A stretch of DNA of 64,000 nucleotides, from positions 2,232,001 through 2,296,000 of the forward strand of contig NZ_AP024883.1 in assembly GCF_024346955.1 (NCBI RefSeq), written 5' to 3'. This stretch comes from Vibrio mangrovi (lineage in GTDB: Bacteria; Pseudomonadota; Gammaproteobacteria; Enterobacterales; Vibrionaceae). This document shows positions 7,571 to 15,760 of this stretch, in pieces; the first letter of the stretch is position 1, and each line of letters begins with the position of its first letter. Made by a program: the position numbers and the translations under genes. The notes beneath the pieces are model-generated. The model was not told where the DNA came from. It worked only from the letters and a program-made list of their open reading frames with translations, and made no database searches.

Positions 7571-9236
7571 ACACTAAGAGATCAATCACTTGTTCCTCCA
7601 GATACGACAGTGCCTGACAGAACTCATTGACAATGGGTTCTTCACCCGTATTCAGGGAAGTATTGATAAGACCGGGTTCTCCTGAAACACCTTCCCATGC
7701 AACGAGTAACTGATGCATAAACGGGTCAGAATCTTTGGTAATGATCTGTGGTCTGGCAGTACCATCAATATCAGTAACGGCCGGGCAGCGGTGCTTAAAA
7801 TATGTTGTACAGTCGTAAGTCATCGTTATAAATTGTGCTGCAATCTGATCCGGCTGCCAGCCAACATAACAATCAGTCGCAAAAATATCTGCTGTCATTG
7901 GAGCAAACGGCATAAACTCCGTACGCTTCATTCTCTGATTCAGCCAAATATTGACCGAAGAATCCTGAGCCCGACATATAACACTACGGTTACCGAGTGC
8001 TCTTGCTCCAAACTCCATCCTTCCTTTTACAATTCCTGAAATCAAATCAGAATGTAATGCAGCTAACAGTATTGCTATTATTGTCTGGTCTTCTGAGAGA
8101 TGCAGGTAAGAGAACTCCGCCTTATCATCCAGATAGCGGATAATTCCATCACTCTCTGCGACTGCCGGGCCAAGCTTCATCGTCGGCATGCTTACACGTG
8201 TACCATTCAGCCGGTGAACGGCACAAACAGCAGCCCCCAAAGGTAACCCATCATCCCCCATACACGGCAGAATATAGACATTTTCAACTCCATCGATACT
8301 GCGTAATTTCTGATTCAGTTTCACATTACCGAATACACCACCGGCCAGGCACAGATTATTCGGATGCTCACGATCAACATATTGCCGGATCAGTTTCATC
8401 AGAATATTTTCTAAATGCCGCTGTGCCGCAGCAGCAACATCTTCCGGCTTTTCACCGGAAATTGCCCGCTCAAGAATTTCATAATTATGATGATATGACG
8501 GCAAGTAACCTTCGCCGAAATGGGCCCGGATTCGCCCTTCTTCATCAATATTGATCAGTGTTTCCATCAGAGAAAGTAACCTCTCCGGATCACCGTAAGA
8601 TGCCAGACCAGTCACTTTATCTTCATGGCAGTTGGGTTTAAATCCCAGTAATTGGGTAATACGTCCGTAAAAATAACCTAAACTGTCAAACATCGATTCT
8701 CGCTGTAAAACTTCGAAATGATCGCCTTCACATTGGGTCACAGTCAAAGACTGAAAATCTCCCCGTCCGTCACAGGAAATAGCGATTGCCCGGGAAAAAG
8801 GAGAACAGAGATAGGCAGCATGGGCATGAGATTCATGATGCTCGATATAAAGGACTTTACCGTCTAAATGATTTTCCCGGATAAAGGATTCAAATTCTGC
8901 CCGTTTAGGCCGGTCATGATTGACTTCATCCGTTAAGCGTTTATGGAGATAGGGTAAATATTCAGACTCATCTTGTGTAACTTCAGCAATCCGGTCGAAA
9001 TACAGTTCAGAATACCTTTCCGGATCAAAACCGGCATTCCAGCCATAAGCAATGTAATCAACATTATCCAGACCGATCTCATTCTCAGCCAGCACATAAT
9101 TCATTGCATGATATGGAAAAACATTATGTGCTTTCACCCGGGTAAAGCGCTCTTCATGAGCGGCTGCTGTTACCAGGCCGTCTTTAATTATACAGGCGCC
9201 AGCATAATCGTTATTGGATAATCCTAATATAATCAT
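7488..9236 (-). CDS. NodU/TobZ/CmcH-type carbamoyltransferase
   Basis: A 582-residue protein with an N-terminal Kae1-like ASKHA domain opening MIILGLSNNDYAGACII and containing the metal/active-site block EHHESHAHAAYLCSPF, then SCDGRGDF and LAGGVFGNVKLNQKL. The C-terminal domain has the family signature KGRMEFGARALGNRSV and ends with INTSLNTGEEPIV. Such enzymes move a carbamoyl group from carbamoyl phosphate, via an adenylate, onto hydroxyl groups of small molecules such as Nod factors or antibiotics. No biosynthetic cluster surrounds it, so the substrate is unknown. A perfect FNR box lies 93 bp upstream. It converges on, and overlaps by 83 bp, the GGDEF/EAL gene. Confidence 0.9.
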   Translation of the reverse strand: MIILGLSNNDYAGACIIKDGLVTAAAHEERFTRVKAHNVFPYHAMNYVLAENEIGLDNVDYIAYGWNAGFDPERYSELYFDRIAEVTQDESEYLPYLHKRLTDEVNHDRPKRAEFESFIRENHLDGKVLYIEHHESHAHAAYLCSPFSRAIAISCDGRGDFQSLTVTQCEGDHFEVLQRESMFDSLGYFYGRITQLLGFKPNCHEDKVTGLASYGDPERLLSLMETLINIDEEGRIRAHFGEGYLPSYHHNYEILERAISGEKPEDVAAAAQRHLENILMKLIRQYVDREHPNNLCLAGGVFGNVKLNQKLRSIDGVENVYILPCMGDDGLPLGAAVCAVHRLNGTRVSMPTMKLGPAVAESDGIIRYLDDKAEFSYLHLSEDQTIIAILLAALHSDLISGIVKGRMEFGARALGNRSVICRAQDSSVNIWLNQRMKRTEFMPFAPMTADIFATDCYVGWQPDQIAAQFITMTYDCTTYFKHRCPAVTDIDGTARPQIITKDSDPFMHQLLVAWEGVSGEPGLINTSLNTGEEPIVNEFCQALSYLEEQVIDLLVFNHDLVVWRSDDQHVAAALQNNSYSNQ

Positions 9237-9328
9237 CTTGCTATATCCCTATAGAATGAGACTCCTTCATCTGGAAACAAGAGAATAGCATATCCAACCA
9301 GACACCTAGTTGGTAAGCACAACAACCA

Positions 9329-9342
9329 TTGATATTTATCAA
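9329..9342 (-). promoter_or_regulatory. Perfect FNR box upstream of the carbamoyltransferase
   Basis: The sequence TTGAT-ATTT-ATCAA matches the FNR/CRP-family consensus for FNR in all ten conserved positions. Its centre is 9335.5. A weak -10 (TATTCT on the minus strand, 9282–9287) would put the start site near 9274, which places the box at -61.5, the class I position. No convincing -35 is seen. The site is inside the 140 bp between the nagE terminator and the carbamoyltransferase start. Site seen; regulation inferred. Confidence 0.6.
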
Positions 9343-9375
9343 TTAACGTCCGACAGTCTGTCATTTCAGAGAATG

Positions 9376-9408
9376 AAAAAAGAGCGTGATAAAATCAACG
9401 CTCTTTAT
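9376..9408 (-). terminator. Rho-independent terminator of nagE
   Basis: The arms AAAGAGCGT (9379–9387) and ACGCTCTTT (9398–9406) form a stem with a 10-nt loop. On the minus strand it is followed by a T-run (TTTTTTC). It ends the nagE transcript 30 bp after the stop codon. Confidence 0.85.
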
Positions 9409-9435
9409 TCGATATCAAGTCAGACTGAAAAATGC

Positions 9436-10926
9436 TTATTCCCGCATTGCATTGGCAATAAACTCAGCCTGAGCACCTAAAACGACCTGTAAATCAGTCC
9501 GGTTCAGCTTCACGATGCCACTGGCTCCCAGAGCTTTAATCCGCACTTCATCAATCTGTCCCATATTTTTTACCGACAGACGTAGCCGGGTAATACATGA
9601 GTCAATCTGAGTCAGGTTTTCCCGTCCACCCAAAGCCTGCATGTATTCATTCGCCAGTGCCTGAATATCCTTGGAGGCAGCAGAACGACCGACAGAAGCG
9701 ACTTCCTCCTGCTCACGTCCGGGAGTCTGAATATCAAACCAGCGAATCGCAAAATAGAAGACACAGAAGTAAATCACACTGAAGCACAGACCTACCACAA
9801 TCAATAATGCAGGTTTAGTTGCCAGCCCCCAGTTAATTACAAAGTCAAACAGACCGGCAGAGAAGCCAAAGCCGTCCAGAATGCCCAGATAGTTGGTAAT
9901 GACCAGTGAAAGGCCGGTAAGTATTGCATGAATTACATACAGTACCGGAGCCAGGAACATGAACAGGAATTCAATCGGCTCGGTAACCCCGGTCAGAAAG
10001 GCAGTCAACGCCACTGAAAGCAGAATCCCGCCCACTTGTGGACGACGGGCTTTCGGAGCCGCCAGATACATCGCAAGCGCAGCACCGGGCAATCCAAACA
10101 TCATGATCGGAAAATAGCCGGTCATGAAAACCCCGGCAGACGGATCACCGGCAAAGAAACGATTCAGATCGCCCCGGGTTGTCTGAGCCGCAATTTCCTG
10201 AATCATACTACCGTCAATGGAAGGAATCGCACCGCCGACACTGAGTGTTCTGGCAATATCAGGTGCAACACACAAATTGTGCAGTCCACCAGCCAGTTCA
10301 TAAGTGACTTTGGTACATTCTCCCAGCCCGAACCAGAAAATGGAATTGAGTACATGATGCAACCCAACCGGAATTAAAGCACGGTTCAACGTCCCGTAGA
10401 CAAACTCTCCCCAGGCACCGGAATGCGAAACAGTATGACCAAATGTGTCGATACCATGCTGAATCGCCGGCCAGACAACGCCACTGACACCTGCCAGAAT
10501 CAGAGTAATTAAACCGGTCATTATCGGTACTAAACGCTTTCCGCCAAAAAACGCAAGGTAAGCCGGTAAACTGGTCTGATAAAAACGGTTATAAACATGA
10601 CCGGCAACAACCCCGGCAACAATACCACCAAAAAATGACATATTAATATCAGCATTAATGGTTTTTGCTGCTTCTGTAAGCACCAGATACCCAACGGCAC
10701 CGGCCAGACCGGCAGCCCCTGCATCACCCTGAGAAAGACCGATTGCTATCCCAATCGCAAACAGCAAAGGCAGCTGGCCGAAAATCGCCCCACCCGCCTG
10801 AGCCATAAAAGCAATATTCAGCATATCCGGTTGTCCGAGTCTCAATAAGATCGCGGCGACCGGCAGAATGGCAATCGGCAACATAATTGCCTTGCCAAGT
10901 TTTTGTAAATACCCCAGTACGTTCAT
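9436..10926 (-). CDS. nagE: PTS N-acetylglucosamine transporter, IICB subunits
   Basis: The start is the ATG at 10926 because GGAGG lies 5 bp upstream. The 496-residue protein has an EIIC membrane domain of about 10 helices (residues 1–375) with the family motifs NSIFWFGLGECTKVTYE and GVTEPIEFLFMFLAP. It has a C-terminal EIIB domain with the phosphorylated Cys444 in DSCITRLRL. There is no EIIA domain, which is usual for Vibrio NagE; EIIA-Glc would supply it in trans. It imports GlcNAc and phosphorylates it to GlcNAc-6-P. The gene is divergent from nagBAC, with candidate operators in the 271-bp gap. Confidence 0.95.
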   Translation of the reverse strand: MNVLGYLQKLGKAIMLPIAILPVAAILLRLGQPDMLNIAFMAQAGGAIFGQLPLLFAIGIAIGLSQGDAGAAGLAGAVGYLVLTEAAKTINADINMSFFGGIVAGVVAGHVYNRFYQTSLPAYLAFFGGKRLVPIMTGLITLILAGVSGVVWPAIQHGIDTFGHTVSHSGAWGEFVYGTLNRALIPVGLHHVLNSIFWFGLGECTKVTYELAGGLHNLCVAPDIARTLSVGGAIPSIDGSMIQEIAAQTTRGDLNRFFAGDPSAGVFMTGYFPIMMFGLPGAALAMYLAAPKARRPQVGGILLSVALTAFLTGVTEPIEFLFMFLAPVLYVIHAILTGLSLVITNYLGILDGFGFSAGLFDFVINWGLATKPALLIVVGLCFSVIYFCVFYFAIRWFDIQTPGREQEEVASVGRSAASKDIQALANEYMQALGGRENLTQIDSCITRLRLSVKNMGQIDEVRIKALGASGIVKLNRTDLQVVLGAQAEFIANAMRE

Positions 10927-11029
10927 TGCATCCTCCGTCACATGATTCGTACACTACACTGACATCTTAATTCATCCTTTAAACTAAGCTCTAGTATATA
11001 TGTCACAAAAATGATAACCATGCAAAATT

Positions 11030-11052
11030 TTTGTGCATTTTATTTGCACAAA
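11030..11052. promoter_or_regulatory. Candidate operator in the nagE–nagB divergent region
   Basis: A perfect inverted repeat, TTTGTGCA (11030–11037) and TGCACAAA (11045–11052), with a 7-bp spacer TTTTATT. Its size and AT-rich flanks resemble NagC/Mlc operators, and NagC is encoded in the adjacent operon. The half-site differs from the CRP consensus. Binding protein inferred. Confidence 0.5.
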
Positions 11053-11061
11053 TTACCCTGT

Positions 11062-11081
11062 TTATTCAAAATATAAAATAA
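11062..11081. promoter_or_regulatory. Second candidate NagC-type operator
   Basis: TTATT (11062–11066) and AATAA (11077–11081) form an AT-rich dyad, close to the TTATTT…AAATAA pattern of enterobacterial NagC/Mlc sites. It is 10 bp from the other dyad. The two sites could allow looping or cooperative binding. The AT-rich sequence makes a chance match possible. Confidence 0.35.
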
Positions 11082-11197
11082 GTCCGTTGTATACTCTGAA
11101 CCACTCATGCTGTGATCAGCCATCGATCAACGTCAATGCTCTTGCAATGACAACAGTAGACAGAACAGAGATAAGAGATGTTGTATGGAGAACTAAA

Positions 11198-12010
11198 ATG
11201 CGTTTATTACCTTTGAAAAATAAACAACAGGTCGGAAGCTGGACCGCACACTATATTGCGGAAAAAATCCGGGCATTCCAACCGACCGCTGAACGTCCTT
11301 TTGTATTAGGTCTGCCCACAGGAAGTACCCCACTTTCAACCTACCAGTCGCTGATTCAGCTATATCAGGCAGGAGAAATCAGCTTTAAACATGTGGTTAC
11401 TTTTAACATGGATGAATACGTAGGACTTCCGGCAGAACACCCCCAAAGCTATCATCACTTCATGTTTGAGAATTTTTTCAGTCATATTGATATCCAAAAA
11501 CAAAATATCCATATTTTAAATGGCATGGCGACTGATTTAGAGGCAGAATGTCGGGCCTATGAAGCAGCTATCGAACAACTGGGTGGTATTCATCTATTCT
11601 TTGGCGGCGTCGGTAGCGACGGACATATCGCATTTAATGAACCCGCCTCGTCTTTATCATCCAGAACCCGAATCAAAACGCTGACTCAGGAAACCATACT
11701 CGATAACGCCCGCTTTTTCGAAAACGATATCAGTCAGGTGCCGAAAATGGCATTAACTGTCGGCGTCGGAACACTGCTGGATGCCAGAGAAGTTTTAATT
11801 CTGGCAACTGGCCCGAATAAAGCTCTGGCTGTACAGGCAGGCGTTGAAGGCGGCGTCAATCATTTATGGACATTATCCGCATTGCAGTTGCACTCACGGA
11901 GTATTCTGATCTGTGATGAACCGGCAACCATGGAACTGAAAGTCAAAACTTTACGCTACTTCCAACAACTGGAGGCGGCTGAAATTGATAAATTTAGAGG
12001 AACGGAATAG
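11198..12010 (+). CDS. nagB: Glucosamine-6-phosphate deaminase
   Basis: The start is the ATG at 11198 (MRLLPLKNKQQVGSW), with GGAG 7 bp upstream. An in-frame upstream extension is not conserved-looking. The 270-residue product has LGLPTGSTPLSTYQSL, FNMDEYVGLP (catalytic Asp) and FGGVGSDGHIAFNEPASSL with the active-site His. It turns glucosamine-6-P into fructose-6-P and ammonia, feeding glycolysis. It is the first gene of nagB-nagA-nagC; nagA begins directly after its stop codon. Confidence 0.97.
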   Translation: MRLLPLKNKQQVGSWTAHYIAEKIRAFQPTAERPFVLGLPTGSTPLSTYQSLIQLYQAGEISFKHVVTFNMDEYVGLPAEHPQSYHHFMFENFFSHIDIQKQNIHILNGMATDLEAECRAYEAAIEQLGGIHLFFGGVGSDGHIAFNEPASSLSSRTRIKTLTQETILDNARFFENDISQVPKMALTVGVGTLLDAREVLILATGPNKALAVQAGVEGGVNHLWTLSALQLHSRSILICDEPATMELKVKTLRYFQQLEAAEIDKFRGTE

Positions 12011-13162
12011 ATGTTCGCACTATGTCACAGTGAAATTTTGACAGGCGATGAAAAACTGGTCGGGACTGCGGTCGTGATCAGCGAAAACAAAATTCACGCT
12101 TTAGTGCCCCAGTCAGAACTCCCTGAGGACATTCCTCAGATCGATCTGCACGGACATATTCTGTCTCCCGGTTTCATCGATCTACAACTCAACGGCTGTG
12201 GTGGTGTAATGTTCAATAGCACACCAACGGTAGAAACGCTGGAACACATGCATCTCACCAATTTGCAAACCGGCACAACGAGTTTTCTGCCGACACTGAT
12301 CAGTGATAGTGACCATGTTATTCATCAGGCTATAGAAGCCACCAAAGATTATATGTCACAACATCAGCATCAGGTGCTGGGTATGCATCTTGAAGGTCCT
12401 TACACCAATCCGCTACGCAAAGGAATTCATCCACTTGAACAACTCCGCCAACCGGACAACGACATGATCAACTGGTTGGCTGAACAGGCTCCGTGGCTGA
12501 AAAAAATCACCCTGGCTCCGGAAGTGAATCAGACAGAACATCTGCGGCAGCTTCATAAAGCGGGCATCATCGTCAGTGTCGGCCATACTGCTGCCACTTA
12601 TGAGCAGGCATCCCGGGCATTTGCCCAGGGCGCCACGTTTGCCACACACCTTTATAATGCGATGACATCCATTGAAAACGGTCGCTCTCCCGGAGTAGTC
12701 GGTGCGGTATTTGATCACGATAATGTTCATGCAGGAATCATTGCCGATGGTTACCATGTCCACTGGGCCAATGTCCGGACCGCAAAGAAAATCATGGGCA
12801 ACCGACTCTGTCTGGTCACTGACGCCACAGCAGCTGCGACACCACCATCAGACATGACCGAGTTTGATTTCTGCGGTACACAGGTGTTTATCCGTGACGG
12901 GCAATGTGTTGATGAGCATGGTACTTTAGGTGGTTCAGCACTTACCATGAATGAAGGTATTCGTTTGCTGATCGAACAGGCAGAAATCCCACAGGAAGAA
13001 GCTTTCCGGATGGCAACGCTTTATCCGGCACAGGCCATCGGCATGGATCACCAGCTCGGTGCAATCCGTCCCGGACTGATTGCGAATCTGACCATACTTG
13101 ACCCGGCCTATCAGGTGATCAACACACTGGTCAATGGTGTGTGGACAAAGGATATGTACTAG
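12011..13162 (+). CDS. nagA: N-acetylglucosamine-6-phosphate deacetylase
   Basis: A 383-residue amidohydrolase. Signatures are LSPGFIDLQLNGCGG, GMHLEGPY (metal Glu), VGHTAATYEQA and FATHLYNAM (metal His residues), and LVTDATAA (catalytic Asp). It removes acetate from GlcNAc-6-P to give glucosamine-6-P for NagB. The ATG abuts the nagB stop codon (TAG-ATG), and nagC abuts its own stop the same way, so translation is probably coupled along the operon. In many Vibrio the metal-bridging loop is HLEGPY as here. Confidence 0.97.
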   Translation: MFALCHSEILTGDEKLVGTAVVISENKIHALVPQSELPEDIPQIDLHGHILSPGFIDLQLNGCGGVMFNSTPTVETLEHMHLTNLQTGTTSFLPTLISDSDHVIHQAIEATKDYMSQHQHQVLGMHLEGPYTNPLRKGIHPLEQLRQPDNDMINWLAEQAPWLKKITLAPEVNQTEHLRQLHKAGIIVSVGHTAATYEQASRAFAQGATFATHLYNAMTSIENGRSPGVVGAVFDHDNVHAGIIADGYHVHWANVRTAKKIMGNRLCLVTDATAAATPPSDMTEFDFCGTQVFIRDGQCVDEHGTLGGSALTMNEGIRLLIEQAEIPQEEAFRMATLYPAQAIGMDHQLGAIRPGLIANLTILDPAYQVINTLVNGVWTKDMY

Positions 13163-14377
13163 ATGGTCAAACGTAGCGGGCGAGTTACCAATCATGAACA
13201 GCTTAAGCAGGTCAATGCGGCGCTGGTCTATCAGTTAATTGATCTGGAAGGCCCGATCTCCCGGGTCAGTATTGCCCAGCAGAGTGCACTTGCCCCGGCC
13301 AGCGTTACCAATATTACCCGTCAGCTTCTTGCCCATAACCTAATCACCGAAGTTGAACAACAGGCCTCAACCGGTGGCCGGCCAGCAATCTCTCTGACCA
13401 CAAATCAACAGGATTTCTATTTTGTTTCCTGTCGCCTGGGGCGGGATGTGATTCAATGTAGCCTGATGGATCTGGCCGGGACAACCCATCACCTGCAACA
13501 GGTTCCGATCGAGCAACATGATACACAGGGTATTGTCGATACCTTACGGCATGAAATCTGTCAGCTTTTGACACAATATGCCACCCACCGCCTGATTGCG
13601 ATTGCCATCACCATGGCGGGTCTGGTCGATCCGACATCAGGAATGATCCATTATTCCCCCAATCATAAGATTGCCGGTCTGAAATTATCAGCCGCCCTCG
13701 AAGATCTGGCGTTACCGGTTTATATCGGTAATGACATCCGTGCCAGAGCACTCTCCGAATACTACCTGGGAGAAGCCCGCCAGTGCGATGACTTTATCCT
13801 GATTAGCATCCATAGTGGTGTCGGAGCCGGTATTATTACCGACGGACAGCTATTGCTGGGCAGACACCGCCCAATCGGTGAAATCGGACACGTTCAGATC
13901 GACCCTTTCGGCCAGCGGTGTCACTGCGGTAGTTTTGGCTGTCTCGAAACTGTCGTATCCAATCAGGCACTGCTTGAACAAGCCGCAGCTCTTTTGCAAC
14001 GCGGTCACCAGAGCTCACTTTCAGCAGAGAATCTCACCATCGATCAGATTTGTGCCGCCGCTGTTCAGGGCGATTCTGTTGCCAATCATCTGATTCAGCA
14101 GGCAGCCAAACATCTCGGTCAGGTTCTGGGGATGCTGGTCAATGTATTTAACCCAGAGAAAATCCTGTTCGCCGGAGAAATCATTCAGAGCGCTCCGGTC
14201 CTGTTTCCTCTGCTTCTGGAACAGATCCAGCGTCAGGCGCTGCCCAGCTTCGCCGGAGATTTACGTCTCGAGCAGGCCCGCTTTCAGCGTCAGGACACCA
14301 TGGGCGGATATGCCTTAATCAAACGCGCCCTGCACGAGAGTGATTTGCTGCGGCAAATTATGAATGATGATCACTAA
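13163..14377 (+). CDS. nagC: ROK-family repressor NagC
   Basis: A 404-residue protein with an N-terminal winged helix (residues about 15–75, ASVTNITRQLLAHNLITE) and a ROK sugar-kinase-like domain. The domain includes STGGRPAIS, GNDIRARALSEYYLG, HSGVGAGIITDGQLL and the zinc motif GQRCHCGSFGCLETV. NagC binds GlcNAc-6-P as inducer and represses nag genes, and it sits last in the nagBA operon as in most relatives. Mlc is a close paralogue; position favours NagC. Confidence 0.92.
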   Translation: MVKRSGRVTNHEQLKQVNAALVYQLIDLEGPISRVSIAQQSALAPASVTNITRQLLAHNLITEVEQQASTGGRPAISLTTNQQDFYFVSCRLGRDVIQCSLMDLAGTTHHLQQVPIEQHDTQGIVDTLRHEICQLLTQYATHRLIAIAITMAGLVDPTSGMIHYSPNHKIAGLKLSAALEDLALPVYIGNDIRARALSEYYLGEARQCDDFILISIHSGVGAGIITDGQLLLGRHRPIGEIGHVQIDPFGQRCHCGSFGCLETVVSNQALLEQAAALLQRGHQSSLSAENLTIDQICAAAVQGDSVANHLIQQAAKHLGQVLGMLVNVFNPEKILFAGEIIQSAPVLFPLLLEQIQRQALPSFAGDLRLEQARFQRQDTMGGYALIKRALHESDLLRQIMNDDH

Positions 14378-14466
14378 CCCGAACATTCGCAGCCTTTGTC
14401 GACCAACAATGTTGCACATTTATCCATCTCTCCATACTATGCTTATCAATATCCTGATTCACGGGC

Positions 14467-15099
14467 ATGAAAGATCATATGAAAATCATCCTTCTCCACG
14501 GCCTGTACATGCATGGCATCGCGCTGCAACCACTGCGTCAGCGCCTGAATCAGCTCGGCTATACAACAGAGGTCATCAGCTACAACACCGTTGCGATTGA
14601 TGACGAGAAACTCTTCTGTGCGATTGATGCAGCACTGGATCAGGACTGTATAAACATTTTGGTTGGTCACAGTCTGGGCGGGCTGATGATTAAAAACTAT
14701 CTTGCCGCCCGTAAGCCATCCAACACTCAGATTTCTCATGTCATCACGATTGGTTCTCCGCTTCAGGGTGCTTCAATTATTGGCAAGATTCAGGAGATAG
14801 GGCTGGGAACGATACTGGGAAATTCACCCGATTACGGGTTACAGCAGCATGAAGATGAATGGCGTTTTCCCCAGAAGCTCGGCAGTATCGCCGGAACCTT
14901 TGCTTTTGGTATTCGCTCAGTTTTATTAGGTAATGAGCATCCTTCGGATGGAACAGTCACCGTTGAAGAGACCAAAATCACCGGGATGACCGATCATCTT
15001 GAAATTCACTATGCTCACACCAGCATGCTTTATAGCGCCAGACTTGCTATTCAAATCGATAATTTCATTCGCCATGATCATTTCCAGCCCGAATCCTGA
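14467..15099 (+). CDS. Alpha/beta hydrolase, lipase-like
   Basis: A 210-residue cytoplasmic-looking protein with the oxyanion region ILLHGLYMHG, the nucleophile elbow LVGHSLGG, a candidate catalytic Asp in PSDGTVTVEE, and a late His (HYAHTSML). This is the Ser-Asp-His order of lipase/PGAP1-like hydrolases. A second ATG at 14479 (MKIILLHG) is equally plausible as start, with AAAGA upstream. Its 3' end overlaps the alkB start by 26 bp, so the two are co-translated. Substrate unknown. Confidence 0.78.
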   Translation: MKDHMKIILLHGLYMHGIALQPLRQRLNQLGYTTEVISYNTVAIDDEKLFCAIDAALDQDCINILVGHSLGGLMIKNYLAARKPSNTQISHVITIGSPLQGASIIGKIQEIGLGTILGNSPDYGLQQHEDEWRFPQKLGSIAGTFAFGIRSVLLGNEHPSDGTVTVEETKITGMTDHLEIHYAHTSMLYSARLAIQIDNFIRHDHFQPES

Positions 15100-15658
15100 A
15101 GTTTTCGAATTGCCGGATGGCAGACTCCGCTACATTGAACATCTGATCACAGACAGTGATACATTACTCTCACGCTTGAAAACATCGCTGAACTGGTATC
15201 AGGGCGATGTCTGCTTATTTGGCCGGAACTATAAAACTCCCAGGCTGCAATGCTGGTACGGTGATAAAGCATACACTTATTCAAAAGTCAGGCTGGAGCC
15301 GACACCATGGCCGCCGTTATTACAGCAGCTAAAAAACGTCGTCGAGGAAATTTCGGGATATTCATTTAATTCCGTGCTGGGCAACTGGTATCAAAGCGGG
15401 CAGCACAATATGGGAATGCATGCGGATAACGAGCCGGAGCTGGGGCAAAATCCCGTGGTTGCAATGTTAACGTTCGGTACCCCAAGGCCACTACAGTTCA
15501 GGCACCGCAACGGTCAGGATCGCTTTACTATCACTCCGGCCGATGGTTCACTGCTGCTCATGGAAGGTCCGATCCAGCACCACTGGCGGCATGGCATCAA
15601 TAAGAGCAAGAAAATAACCGGAGAACGCATCAGCCTGACGTTTCGCTTTATCTTCTGA
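15074..15658 (+). CDS. alkB: Alpha-ketoglutarate-dependent dioxygenase, AlkB family
   Basis: The start is the ATG at 15074 (MIISSPNPEVFEL), inside the end of the hydrolase gene. The 194-residue protein carries the Fe(II) ligands HAD (MGMHADNEPELG) and a distal His (QHHWRHGI). The 2-oxoglutarate-binding Arg residues are in GERISLTFRF. These enzymes remove methyl lesions from adenine and cytosine in DNA or RNA by oxidation. The length and the region TPRPLQFRHRN resemble the ALKBH2/3-like bacterial group more than E. coli AlkB. The methylation-repair gene ada follows 102 bp downstream, making a small repair locus. Confidence 0.92.
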   Translation: MIISSPNPEVFELPDGRLRYIEHLITDSDTLLSRLKTSLNWYQGDVCLFGRNYKTPRLQCWYGDKAYTYSKVRLEPTPWPPLLQQLKNVVEEISGYSFNSVLGNWYQSGQHNMGMHADNEPELGQNPVVAMLTFGTPRPLQFRHRNGQDRFTITPADGSLLLMEGPIQHHWRHGINKSKKITGERISLTFRFIF

Positions 15659-15760
15659 CAGGATGCCCACCAGAAAAATTAGTTGTCAATTTATCGGTTG
15701 TCATATTTTCCTGTCTCCATGTACCGTAGCTATATCCAACACAGCAAAAGATAATGATTT

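Noticed and set aside
11030..11052. CRP site in the nag divergent region
   Set aside because: The dyad has TGTGC/GCACA halves with 9 bp between, not TGTGA-N6-TCACA.
11033..11197. Longer nagB reading upstream
   Set aside because: It would run through the candidate operators and promoter, and a ribosome-binding site precedes the ATG at 11198.
14999..15073. Longer alkB reading with an N-terminal extension
   Set aside because: The extra 25 residues lie wholly within the hydrolase gene and have no family similarity; the ATG at 15074 gives the normal length.
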